The notes under the pieces: generated by a model
Databases searched by the model: none
Seen by the model: only the letters and a program-made list of their open reading frames with translations
Told to the model about the DNA's origin: nothing
Position numbers and translations under genes: made by a program
NCBI GenBank assembly: GCA_029051965.1
Contig: JAIDJZ010000036.1
Location: forward strand, 1-12,718
From: Paramuribaculum sp.
Lineage (GTDB): Bacteria > Bacteroidota > Bacteroidia > Bacteroidales > Muribaculaceae
Length of the DNA stretch: 12,718 nt
Direction: 5' to 3'
Part shown: piece by piece, positions 1 to 7,380 of the stretch
Layout of the letters: each line of letters opens with the position of its first letter
Position numbering within the stretch: position 1 is the first letter of the stretch

Positions 1-109
1 TCATTGCGGTGTCGGCAAAGCCAACAACAATCGTCCCGAGTTGTCCGATGAGGATCGGAAACCCGAGACGAAGAATTTTATAGTCGAGCGTCAGACGTCC
101 CCTCTCCAT
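1..109 (-). CDS. MATE-family efflux transporter, N-terminal fragment (runs off window)
   Basis: Only the first 36 codons are in the window, and the gene continues past base 1. The peptide starts MERGRLTLDYKILRLGFPIL and goes on into a hydrophobic stretch containing VVGFADTAM. This is the usual opening of MATE (multi-antimicrobial extrusion) transporters: a short cytoplasmic lead, then TM1 with the 'P-x-x-x-x-x-L-G ... V-G-x-x-D-T-x-M' pattern. MATE proteins are inner-membrane, cation-coupled exporters of drugs or metabolites; the substrate here cannot be told. The ATG (107-109) shares its A with the last base of the panB stop codon (TGATG), so the two genes are probably cotranscribed and translationally coupled. 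That overlap is the main reason for choosing this start. The family call rests on a short segment. Confidence 0.72.
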   Translation of the reverse strand, partial: MERGRLTLDYKILRLGFPILIGQLGTIVVGFADTAM

Positions 110-930
110 CAATAACATTCGCTATCGGAAGGAAAGGTGACATTTTTCACTTCGCCGACATATGAACCGACAGCGGCGGTGACCGCCTGACCGATCTGCC
201 CGAAATGGCGCATGAATTTAGGCTTGAACCCTTCGTTCATTCCGAGCATGTCCTGAACGACGAGGATCTGACCGTCGGTGCCTGAGCCGGCTCCGATTCC
301 GATCGTAGGGATCGACAGACGGGCTGTCACTTCATTGGCCAAAGCAGCCGGAATCTTCTCGAGCACGAGGGCAAAACATCCCAGGCTCTGAAGCAACTCG
401 GCGTTTTCAATAAGCTTGCGGGCCTCGCTGTCGCCCTTGGCGCGGACGCCATAGCCCCCGAACTGATTGACCGACTGAGGAGTCAGTCCGAGATGGGCGC
501 AGACAGGGATTCCGGCAGCCAGGATTCGCTCGACAGACTCACGGATTTCAGCACCGCCTTCGAGCTTGACAGCCGAGGCTCCGGTCTCCTTCATGATTCT
601 GACGGCCGACTCAAGCGCCTTGTCGGGACAACCCTGATAGTAGCCGAACGGAAGGTCAACGACAACCAGAGCGCGCTCGACGCCGCGCACGACGCCACGG
701 GCAAACGTTATCATATCGTCGAGTGTGATCGGCAATGTTGTCTCGTAGCCCATCATGACATTGGCGGCTGAATCGCCGACAAGGATAAAATCGACACCGG
801 CGGCATCGACCAGCCGGGCCATAGTAAAGTCATAGGCCGTCAGACATGCAATTTTCTCTCCGGCCGCTTTCATTTCGCGGATTCGCGTCGTCGTTACTTT
901 ACGGCGCGACTGTTCAGTGTAAGTTGACAT
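109..930 (-). CDS. panB: 3-methyl-2-oxobutanoate hydroxymethyltransferase (ketopantoate hydroxymethyltransferase)
   Basis: Transfers a hydroxymethyl group from 5,10-methylene-tetrahydrofolate to 2-oxoisovalerate to give ketopantoate, the first committed step of pantothenate and CoA synthesis, in the cytoplasm. At 273 aa it is about the usual length for this TIM-barrel enzyme. All signature segments are visible: CLTAYDFTMARLVDAAGVD (29-47); VGDS with Mg2+ ligand Asp53; TLPITLDDM (65-73); VDLPFGYY with Asp92; VKLEGG with Glu124; HLGLTPQSVNQFGGY (146-160); catalytic-base candidate Glu191 in LEKIP; and GIGAGSGTDGQILVVQDMLG (211-230). The start ATG (928-930) is preceded by an A-rich leader without a Shine-Dalgarno sequence, as expected in Bacteroidota. 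Its stop overlaps the start of a MATE transporter by one base. A promoter-like TAACTTTG lies about 100 bp upstream. Identity is secure. Confidence 0.97.
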   Translation of the reverse strand: MSTYTEQSRRKVTTTRIREMKAAGEKIACLTAYDFTMARLVDAAGVDFILVGDSAANVMMGYETTLPITLDDMITFARGVVRGVERALVVVDLPFGYYQGCPDKALESAVRIMKETGASAVKLEGGAEIRESVERILAAGIPVCAHLGLTPQSVNQFGGYGVRAKGDSEARKLIENAELLQSLGCFALVLEKIPAALANEVTARLSIPTIGIGAGSGTDGQILVVQDMLGMNEGFKPKFMRHFGQIGQAVTAAVGSYVGEVKNVTFPSDSECY

Positions 931-1030
931 GCTTTATTTCTGTAATTCAACAATTTTGATTTCTCATTACGGCGTCAGGCGTCTGCCCTGGCCGGTCGGG
1001 GAAATGCCTACAGAACCATTCCCCGGGGTG

Positions 1031-1062
1031 CAAAGTTACGTCAAAATCCTGAGAAACCCTAA
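1031..1062 (-). promoter_or_regulatory. Predicted promoter for panB
   Basis: Read on the minus strand, 1038-1031 is TAACTTTG followed by CA, a full match to the Bacteroidota -7 element TAnnTTTG. Twenty bases upstream of it is TTAG (1062-1059), a 3-of-4 match to the -33 TTTG. The implied leader of panB is roughly 95 nt. It contains a small hairpin just after the start of transcription, pairing 998-1006 with 1017-1024 as 8 bp with one bulge. The -7 match is good; the -33 match is weak. Confidence 0.5.
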
Positions 1063-1122
1063 GAGCCGCTATCCATTCGGACGGATCTTTTTGCCATTAG
1101 TGTGAAAAAAGGTTTGATTTGG

Positions 1123-1154
1123 TTTGTTTTTTTGAAATGAATCTTGTAATTTAG
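1123..1154 (+). promoter_or_regulatory. Predicted promoter for the mannose-1-phosphate guanylyltransferase gene
   Basis: TTTG at 1123-1126, then a 20-base spacer, then TAATTTAG at 1147-1154. This is one mismatch from the Bacteroidota consensus TTTG-N19-21-TAnnTTTG. It lies in an AT-rich stretch and would give a leader of roughly 70 nt before the ATG at 1231. As no convincing promoter is seen at 2314-2414, this one may also drive the downstream seven-gene cluster. Confidence 0.5.
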
Positions 1155-1230
1155 CCAAATTGAAAAGCACATTTTTCAGCCCGATCGGCCTGTCGCTTTT
1201 CATCAAAAGTCAAATCCATCAGAAGATAAT

Positions 1231-2313
1231 ATGATAGACCCCCATAGATATTGCGTGATAATGTGTGGCGGCATCGGCAGCCGTTTCTGGCCCTACAGCC
1301 GTGCGAACATGCCCAAACAGTTCCTCGATCTGTTCGGAACCGGGCGTTCGCTCCTGCAGATGACCTATGACAGGATTCTTCCGCTGATCAGACCCGAAAA
1401 CATCATCGTGGTCACCAATCGCCAGTATGTAGACCTGATCTGCGAACAGCTGCCGGAAATCGACCGCTCAAGGATTCTCCTCGAACCGGACCGGCGCAAT
1501 ACAGCCCCCTGCATCGCCTGGGCGGCCTATCATATCGGAGCGATCGATCCTCAGGCCTCGATGATCGTCACCCCAAGCGACCACCTGATCACACGCGAGT
1601 CGATCTTTGAAAACTGCGTGGCCCGGGGGTTTGATTTCATCGAACGCCACGACGCCCTGCTGACTCTCGGAATCAACCCGACACGTCCGGAAACCGGCTA
1701 CGGATACATCCAGATCGGACGCGAGATCGAGCCGGGCCTCCTTAAAGTCAAGACCTTCACCGAAAAGCCCAACAAGGAACTCGCGCAGGTCTTCATCGAC
1801 ACCGGAGAATTTTTCTGGAACGCAGGCATCTTCCTCTGGACCGTCAAATCGATCAAAGCCGCGCTCCATCACTATGCCCCCGACCTCGCGGCGGTTTTCG
1901 ACGCGGGAACCAACAGGTTCGCCACTGAAGGAGAAGACGAATTCATCGAGCAGAATTTCTCCGGATGCCCATCTATTTCGATCGACTTCGCCGTAATGGA
2001 AAAAGCCGACAACGTCTATGTCGAATGTGTCAACTTCGGCTGGAGCGACCTCGGGACATGGGGCTCACTCTATGACAACTCCCGGCGCGACGACAACGGC
2101 AATGTCACTGTCACCGACAACGTGATGACATACAATTCGACCGGCAACATCTTCATGGCCCCGGAAAACAAGCTGGTGGTCGCAAGCGGAATCCACGACT
2201 GCATTGTGGCCGATGCCGGCGATGTGCTCCTCATCTGTCCGAAAAGCGACGAGCAGCAGATCAAGGTGATGCTCACAGATGTGAGAATCCGCCACGACAA
2301 CAAATATCTCTGA
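1231..2313 (+). CDS. manC: Mannose-1-phosphate guanylyltransferase (GDP-mannose pyrophosphorylase)
   Basis: Converts mannose-1-phosphate and GTP to GDP-mannose and pyrophosphate, supplying mannose, and through it fucose, for surface glycans and glycoproteins. It is cytoplasmic. The protein has 360 aa, the single-domain form; the C-terminal mannose-6-phosphate isomerase domain of ManC/AlgA-type bifunctional enzymes is absent. Visible motifs: nucleotide-binding CGGIGSRFWP (12-21) with PKQFLDL (28-34); EPDRRNTAP (85-93); PSDHL (115-119), whose Asp is the likely metal ligand; RPETGYGYI (152-160); FTEKP (176-180); FFWNAGIF (194-201); SIDFAVMEK (250-258); and GWSDLGTW (270-277). The ATG at 1231 fits the length of the family. 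The next gene begins 101 bp downstream with no visible terminator between, so read-through into the cluster is possible. Confidence 0.95.
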   Translation: MIDPHRYCVIMCGGIGSRFWPYSRANMPKQFLDLFGTGRSLLQMTYDRILPLIRPENIIVVTNRQYVDLICEQLPEIDRSRILLEPDRRNTAPCIAWAAYHIGAIDPQASMIVTPSDHLITRESIFENCVARGFDFIERHDALLTLGINPTRPETGYGYIQIGREIEPGLLKVKTFTEKPNKELAQVFIDTGEFFWNAGIFLWTVKSIKAALHHYAPDLAAVFDAGTNRFATEGEDEFIEQNFSGCPSISIDFAVMEKADNVYVECVNFGWSDLGTWGSLYDNSRRDDNGNVTVTDNVMTYNSTGNIFMAPENKLVVASGIHDCIVADAGDVLLICPKSDEQQIKVMLTDVRIRHDNKYL

Positions 2314-2414
2314 AATCCAGAGACTCACACAATCCCGACAAAACGATACACACAGACAAATCCATCATTATCCACACACGCATTTCCAAAAATCCTTAAA
2401 ACAGAACTATAGCC

Positions 2415-3764
2415 ATGGCAATAATCGATCTCGTCAGGTGGCAGCCCCAAAACGGGCCGACCATCTATGCATACCGGTTTCCGCAGACTAATCTGTCAAC
2501 CTACACACAATTGCTCGTTTCCGAATCGCAGGAAGCACTGCTCTTCTCAAAGGGACGCCTGATGGGCAAATTCGGCCCGGGCAAACACACTCTCGACACG
2601 GAAAACCTTCCGATCCTCCGCCATCTCTACGGCCTCCCGTTCGGCGGCAAGAATCCGTTTACGGCCGAAGTCTGGTTTGTCAACAAAATTCAGGTGTTCA
2701 ATATCGACTGGCGCATCACCCGCCTGCCGATCCACGACGCCGACTACAACACCCAGATTCCCCTCTACGCCGCCGGCCAGTACGGTCTTAAGATTGTCGA
2801 CTCCGAAAAGTTTCTCATCAACTTCGTCGGCACACGTGCCGTCTTCTCCGAGAGCGACATGACCGAACAGTCACGCGGCGAGTTCACATCCAAAGCCAAA
2901 TCGGCGATCCTGCAGTTCATGATGCAGAACCACATCGGATTCAAACAGATCGGAGCATATCTCGACTCGATGTCGACATATCTGCGCGACTCTATAGCCC
3001 CGTTCTGGAGCGAGCTCGGACTGGAACTGACCAAATTCTATATCAACGAGATCGACATCGACGACTCATCGCCCGACGGCCGCCAGATCCGCGAAGCGAT
3101 CGCTCAGCAAAGCTCGATGTCAATCACCGGCCGCACATGGCAACAGGAGCAGCTGTTCGAAACGGCCAACTCGGCTATCAGCAACATCTCAGGCGCCATG
3201 GGGTCAGGCGGAAGCGGCGGACTTCTCGGCGGCATAATGGCAATCAACATGATGAACGGTATGATGGGCGGCGGACGTCAGGGTGGCGGAGCCGCCGGCG
3301 GAGGTGTCGCAGCCGATATGATGCGCCCGCAATACAACCAGCCGACATTCGGTCCGTCATCGCCCCAGCAGCCTGCAGCTGGACAACCGGCCGCAGGCGG
3401 AAACGCCTTCCCGGGTCAGCCGCAGCAGAAAGGCCCGCAGATGGTCTACTGTTCAAACTGCGGCAAGAAATATCCGTCGACCTCAAGTTTCTGTCCGAAC
3501 TGCGGCAACCAGTACAATCCCTGTCCGCAATGCGGAACGGACAACAACCCCCATTCACGCCGCTGCGTCAGCTGCGGAACCACACTCGGCAGCAATGCCG
3601 GAGGAGCCCACTGCCCGAGCTGCAACGCGCCGCTCCAGCCCGGAAGCGTGTTCTGCGGCAACTGCGGCCAGCGAGTGGTTTCATCCGACACCTGCACCCG
3701 CTGCGGCTCAACACTCCCGCCAAACGTCAAATTCTGCCCCAAGTGCGGCAACCGACGTTCATGA
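2415..3764 (+). CDS. SPFH/Band-7 domain protein of the YdjI type with four C-terminal zinc ribbons
   Basis: 449 aa. Residues 1 to about 235 resemble the SPFH region of B. subtilis YdjI and its 'membrane protease subunit/virion core-like' relatives: an opening tryptophan (W9), ESQEALLFSKGRLMGKFGPG (37-56), FTAEVWFVNK (82-91), AAGQYGLKIVD (119-129), and a helical part to residue 245. A Gly/Met-rich linker (259-300) and a Pro/Gln/Ala-rich linker (303-341) follow. The tail has eight C-x2-C pairs (Cys346/349, 360/363, 370/373, 384/387, 400/403, 414/417, 427/430, 441/444), enough for four zinc ribbons. There is no signal peptide or clear TM helix, so any membrane contact is probably peripheral or through partners. 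SPFH proteins typically oligomerise on membranes; the zinc ribbons may bind protein or nucleic acid. It is the first gene of the cluster, 42 bp before a membrane protein. The domain call is firm; the role is unknown. Confidence 0.85.
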   Translation: MAIIDLVRWQPQNGPTIYAYRFPQTNLSTYTQLLVSESQEALLFSKGRLMGKFGPGKHTLDTENLPILRHLYGLPFGGKNPFTAEVWFVNKIQVFNIDWRITRLPIHDADYNTQIPLYAAGQYGLKIVDSEKFLINFVGTRAVFSESDMTEQSRGEFTSKAKSAILQFMMQNHIGFKQIGAYLDSMSTYLRDSIAPFWSELGLELTKFYINEIDIDDSSPDGRQIREAIAQQSSMSITGRTWQQEQLFETANSAISNISGAMGSGGSGGLLGGIMAINMMNGMMGGGRQGGGAAGGGVAADMMRPQYNQPTFGPSSPQQPAAGQPAAGGNAFPGQPQQKGPQMVYCSNCGKKYPSTSSFCPNCGNQYNPCPQCGTDNNPHSRRCVSCGTTLGSNAGGAHCPSCNAPLQPGSVFCGNCGQRVVSSDTCTRCGSTLPPNVKFCPKCGNRRS

Positions 3765-3806
3765 TCCCTTCAGCCAGTCATATCACACAAACACACTTAA
3801 TCGATT

Positions 3807-4514
3807 ATGAAACAGCTTTCATTTGTCCAGTGGGCAGTCTTCGGAATAGGGCTTGCAGTCCTTATCCTCTGCTTTTTCATGTATGGGACTTCGCTGCCGG
3901 AAAACGTATTCTGGCTTGACCTGACCGTTTCGGCAATAGCCTATACGGTCCTTGCCTACCGTGCGCTGCGCCCGATGCTCAACCTCAATGATCCCGCCGG
4001 CCGCGAAGTAGGCTTTCTCGGCGCGAGCTATCTGGTCGCAGGGCTGTATGCCCTTTTTGCAGCCCTTGCAATGTTCGGACTGCATCACGAAGAAGTCGAG
4101 TTCAAATCTCAGCTTATTGTCCAGATCATCCTGATTTTCCTTCTGATTCTGGGCCTGATGGCCGGATCTGAAGTCAGTGCGAAAACCGTCGAAGTCTACA
4201 ATAAAGAGGTCAGGCTGACCAACCATCTCGAAGCCCTCCAGCGCGAGTTCAGACAACTCGACCGCACTATCGCCCTTTCAGAAGGCATCCCGCAGCCAGT
4301 GGCCCGGTCCGTTGCCGGACTGAAAGAACAGATCCGCTACCTCTCCCCGTCGAATTCGCGCGAAGCTGCCGACCTCGAACAGGAGATGATTCAGAAAACA
4401 GCCCGTCTCAACAGCCTCTGCTCCGACTATGAAAGCAATTCCCAGGCTATTGAACGCGCTCTCAAGGAGCTCGGCCACATTATAGCGGAACGCAAATCGA
4501 TCTATTCAAACTAA
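3807..4514 (+). CDS. Four-TM membrane protein with C-terminal cytoplasmic coiled coil (unknown function)
   Basis: 235 aa, not matched to a named family. Four hydrophobic segments can be seen: residues about 7-26, 35-53, 69-91 and 102-121. Basic residues after TM2 (YRALRP, 51-56) suggest an N-in/C-in topology. Residues about 128-158 and 183-230 are charged and heptad-like, separated by a Pro-containing break (IPQPVARS). The likely arrangement is an inner-membrane anchor with a coiled-coil tail in the cytoplasm. By position next to a YdjI-type SPFH protein it may play the role of the membrane partners of YdjI in B. subtilis (YdjG/YdjH), but this is analogy and not visible homology. Spacing is 42 bp from the gene before and 48 bp to the gene after. 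Confidence 0.7.
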   Translation: MKQLSFVQWAVFGIGLAVLILCFFMYGTSLPENVFWLDLTVSAIAYTVLAYRALRPMLNLNDPAGREVGFLGASYLVAGLYALFAALAMFGLHHEEVEFKSQLIVQIILIFLLILGLMAGSEVSAKTVEVYNKEVRLTNHLEALQREFRQLDRTIALSEGIPQPVARSVAGLKEQIRYLSPSNSREAADLEQEMIQKTARLNSLCSDYESNSQAIERALKELGHIIAERKSIYSN

Positions 4515-4562
4515 CCGCAGCACACAATAATTCCCCATTATCACACACCTTTTTTCACAACC

Positions 4563-6449
4563 ATGGAAGGTAAGATTTTCCCAACATCAAGCAACATCTA
4601 TCAGGATCAGGCGCGCATCCTGTTCAATTACTACAAAATGGCCGCTGAAAGAATTGTCAGCGAAGAAGAGCGCATCGAAGAACAAATCGAGAACCTGAAA
4701 GCCCAGCGTTCGGACTATGAGACAGAATTGTCGAAGACATGGTACTGGTATCTGACCATTATCCTCTTCTTCATGGCATTCGTCAAAAAGAAACAGATCA
4801 CCCGGAAGATCGAGGAAACCGACGCCGAAATCGCCCGTCTTCAGGAAGAACACAAAAACATATTCCGCGACTACAGAATCTCCCGCCTCGGAATCGCCTA
4901 TGTCCCGGTCGCCGATCAGGTCAAATATGACGACAAGAGCTTTATGGTCGATTTCACAGGCGATGTCCCCGACAGCGAAGTCGCGCTGAGACTCCCGCGT
5001 CAGAACGAGCTGCTTGCCCGAACGATCAACCGGATCGAGGAACTGTCAGCCGAAGCTCCCCTCATCGAATCGTCGGAAGAGACCGAACCTCTCGAAACGG
5101 CCGACTACTCGACATCGATCCAGGAGGTGCAGGAACATGACTATTTGGGCGCCCTCGAACGCTCGCTGCGGACCGTTTCGTTCTGCATGGAGGATGTCGA
5201 CACGGTTTCCGTCTCACTGCCCCTCGTGCCCCGCGACAGCAAATATCTCGGCTTCATTGATGAATTCGCCACCGACTCTGTTCCCGAGGGTTCGCCGGTG
5301 CTCAATGTCTTCAACGCCGAACAATATGCCGGACGCATCGACCGTTTCCGCGAGCTCAACAGCCTTAAGGACGCTCTTTCAAGCGAGACGCGCCACTTCG
5401 AGGATGTCATCAAGGGACTCATGTCGACAATGGCAATCTCCGTTCAGGCGATTTCCGCCCTTAAGGTAGCGTCGGTCGATAAAGTCGTGTTCGAGTCCAA
5501 CAGACTCCTCTATCAGATTCTCAAAGCCCCCTACAACCACTATTCGCCGATTCTCGAATATGACGAGATCGACCGCATCCGAAACGAAAAGTTCGACTAC
5601 TCGCAGGACATCGAGGATTACGAACCATTCAATCTGCGGCCAAGCTCAAGAATGAAATTCAATCTCCTTTCGGGAATGTGGACGTCGGAAGACGGAAATG
5701 TCAGCTCGATGCCGTTCGGAATCCATCAGATCATCGAGGAGATCATGGCTCCCGTTGTCCAGAACCTCATGGCCGAAAACCGCATCGAACGCCTCAAGAT
5801 CTATAATGGCATCAAAGACCAGAAAATCTCATATCTCAACAAATGGCATCAGGACACCGACGCGTTCTATCGTTCGAACCGCGCCGAAAGTTCCGAAATC
5901 ATCAACCTGATGCAGGGAAGCCTGAGAGAATATGTGGCCGCCTACAACACTCTCGCCTCACTGCAGCGCACCGAAAACTCAATGGCCGAGGGCTCGCAGA
6001 ATCTCGACGACACAGTGGTCACCACAGTGGAAAACACCGAAGAAAATATTGCCGCATTCGAATTGCAGTCTCAGGAGTTCCAGCGCGCGCAGATCGAATT
6101 CGAGGAATATATCGAACGTCTGAAAGAGGACATCGACCGCAGAGCCGAATCGTTCAGCCATGTGGAATACTATGACGCCAAACTGCGCGACGGCCACTCC
6201 AACGAAGCGGCTGTGGCTGCCGGAGAAATCAACAATCTCGATGCGCGCCGCCAGCCACTGGCAACAGTCAACCCGCTCTTCGCCAAATCATCGGTCATTC
6301 CTCCCGAACCCAGCGTGGAGGATCTCGCACGCGAACATATGTCGCTCAATCTGCCGGCGATCGCACGCGAAGCCCTCGCCTCGCTCTGTGAGCAGGAAAC
6401 TCAGGTCCAGCCGGACGACACCATCCAGCAACCCTCTAACAACGACTGA
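4563..6449 (+). CDS. Large coiled-coil protein with one hydrophobic segment (unknown function)
   Basis: 628 aa, not recognised. The N-terminal part is helix (about 28-58, Glu-rich, heptad-like), then a 15-residue hydrophobic stretch starting W-Y-W-Y (60-74), then Lys-Lys-Lys and a second charged helix (75-103). This could be a single-pass anchor, or a coiled-coil hairpin with a membrane-inserting tip. Residues 110-250 look mixed and partly acidic (Glu/Ser-rich 158-180). Residues 255-320 and 385-470 look helical, and 491-530 is another strongly charged coiled coil. The C-terminal 60 residues are Pro/Gln-rich and probably disordered. There are no catalytic motifs. The ATG at 4563 sits in the context ACCATGG after a G-poor leader. 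The stop is 3 bp from the next ATG, so it is very likely cotranscribed with the paralog pair that follows. A structural or scaffold role is inferred. Confidence 0.7.
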   Translation: MEGKIFPTSSNIYQDQARILFNYYKMAAERIVSEEERIEEQIENLKAQRSDYETELSKTWYWYLTIILFFMAFVKKKQITRKIEETDAEIARLQEEHKNIFRDYRISRLGIAYVPVADQVKYDDKSFMVDFTGDVPDSEVALRLPRQNELLARTINRIEELSAEAPLIESSEETEPLETADYSTSIQEVQEHDYLGALERSLRTVSFCMEDVDTVSVSLPLVPRDSKYLGFIDEFATDSVPEGSPVLNVFNAEQYAGRIDRFRELNSLKDALSSETRHFEDVIKGLMSTMAISVQAISALKVASVDKVVFESNRLLYQILKAPYNHYSPILEYDEIDRIRNEKFDYSQDIEDYEPFNLRPSSRMKFNLLSGMWTSEDGNVSSMPFGIHQIIEEIMAPVVQNLMAENRIERLKIYNGIKDQKISYLNKWHQDTDAFYRSNRAESSEIINLMQGSLREYVAAYNTLASLQRTENSMAEGSQNLDDTVVTTVENTEENIAAFELQSQEFQRAQIEFEEYIERLKEDIDRRAESFSHVEYYDAKLRDGHSNEAAVAAGEINNLDARRQPLATVNPLFAKSSVIPPEPSVEDLAREHMSLNLPAIAREALASLCEQETQVQPDDTIQQPSNND

Positions 6450-6452
6450 CCT

Positions 6453-7376
6453 ATGGCTATTATAGATTGTGTTATCGACACCAAGCCCATGGCCAAAAGC
6501 ATTGACCGTGTGGCCAATCATATCGACGGAACGACAACAGCCGTCGTCGCTATGCAGACTGCTGTCATCAAAGCCCAGTCGGATGCGGCCGACGATGTCT
6601 GCCGAAATGTCAACCGTGGGTTCTACTCCCTCATCCACTCCCAGATTTCCCAGAAAATCGCGAAATGGAAAAGCGAGGTCGACTCTCTGCTGCTCCAGCT
6701 CAACCAGCAGCGCCGGCAGCTCAACTCGATCCGCGACCGGATGGAACATGACTACGGGATGCTCGCCGCACGCTATACCAAACTGTTCGGCTCGCTCAAC
6801 CGCGCTCTCCAGCGCCGTGTCTATGAGCTTGACAAAGCCGCCTTCAGGTTTGCAATCACTGAAATCGACACGATCAACAACCGCGGCAAACAGCTGACCG
6901 CCACTGTCCCCATCGGACAGACAGAGTCGATCTCCGTGGCCCAGAAACTGATGGCTTCGAGCATCAAGCATAAAGCGTCGGGGCTGATCGAGATCATGCG
7001 CTCGTTTCTTCTCGACCTCAATGAGCAGAAAGCGCTGACGGCCCGGGTGCTTCTTACGCGGGGAATCGACGTGGCTGTCAAACCGACCTTCGTTCCCATA
7101 GCCGTATGGCAAGGTGTGGCCGGCCCCGTCGAGGGATCGCTCATCCATGTGACACCTCCCGCACAGGGTCTGACCGACCGTTCGCGTAATGCGATCATAA
7201 ATGCGGCGACCGACATCGAACACACCCTCCCGTGGAAAGCTCCCGAACCCGTGAGCCAGCGCGTACGCGACGAATTCAACATGATCATGGCCGATTTCAA
7301 CGCGACGCCACGCATAAAGGAGACCATGACAAAGCTTCTTTCAGCAACAGAGTTCCAAACCCTGAAAATCTCCTGA
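6453..7376 (+). CDS. Helical protein, first of two tandem paralogs (unknown function)
   Basis: 307 aa, no recognised family, signal peptide or TM segment. Mostly alpha-helical, with a long coiled-coil region at about 55-130. It aligns with the next gene product without gaps from residue 7 to about 132 at a constant offset of 34. The best block is residues 100-132, starting DYG and ending ELDKAAFR, with 21 of 33 positions identical. Weaker matches continue after that: FVPI near residue 213 against FVPV, and W-K-A-P-E-P near 251 against W-K-S-P-D-A. Amphipathic coiled-coil proteins of this kind can form membrane-associated or filamentous assemblies. A PspA-like role is a guess drawn only from the SPFH context. 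The start ATG lies 3 bp after the preceding stop, and the next gene starts 4 bp after this one. Confidence 0.7.
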   Translation: MAIIDCVIDTKPMAKSIDRVANHIDGTTTAVVAMQTAVIKAQSDAADDVCRNVNRGFYSLIHSQISQKIAKWKSEVDSLLLQLNQQRRQLNSIRDRMEHDYGMLAARYTKLFGSLNRALQRRVYELDKAAFRFAITEIDTINNRGKQLTATVPIGQTESISVAQKLMASSIKHKASGLIEIMRSFLLDLNEQKALTARVLLTRGIDVAVKPTFVPIAVWQGVAGPVEGSLIHVTPPAQGLTDRSRNAIINAATDIEHTLPWKAPEPVSQRVRDEFNMIMADFNATPRIKETMTKLLSATEFQTLKIS

Positions 7377-7380
7377 GGCC

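Larger units (their letters stand above)
931..1230. other. Divergent intergenic region between panB and the guanylyltransferase gene
   Basis: These 300 bases contain no coding region that I can support. They hold a minus-strand promoter candidate (1031-1062) and a plus-strand one (1123-1154), plus the small panB leader hairpin (998-1024) next to the palindrome CCCCGGGG (1021-1028). The segment 1101-1200 is clearly more AT-rich than the flanking genes. I see no riboswitch fold or small RNA gene that I recognise. Confidence 0.6.

Noticed and set aside
1021..1028. CCCCGGGG palindrome as an operator
   Set aside because: Only 8 bases, no second copy nearby, and easily chance in this base composition.
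3180..3330. Gly-rich repetitive DNA as a tandem repeat
   Set aside because: No fixed repeat unit; this is a low-complexity linker encoded by GGC/GGA codons within the SPFH gene.
3137..3919. 260-codon plus-strand open frame overlapping the end of the SPFH gene and the start of the membrane protein gene
   Set aside because: The peptide is Arg/Gln-rich and low in hydrophobic residues, typical of a shifted frame. The overlapping genes show real zinc-ribbon and TM patterns.
2415..6470. Shared N-terminus MAIID in the SPFH protein and the first paralog, suggesting a common domain
   Set aside because: Similarity stops after five residues, and the codons used differ. Probably coincidence.
6288..7223. 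Long open frame (311 codons) on the minus strand opposite the first paralog
   Set aside because: It overlaps two well-supported plus-strand genes, its composition is the mirror of their codon bias, and the peptide has no recognisable domain. It is a shadow of GC-rich coding sequence.
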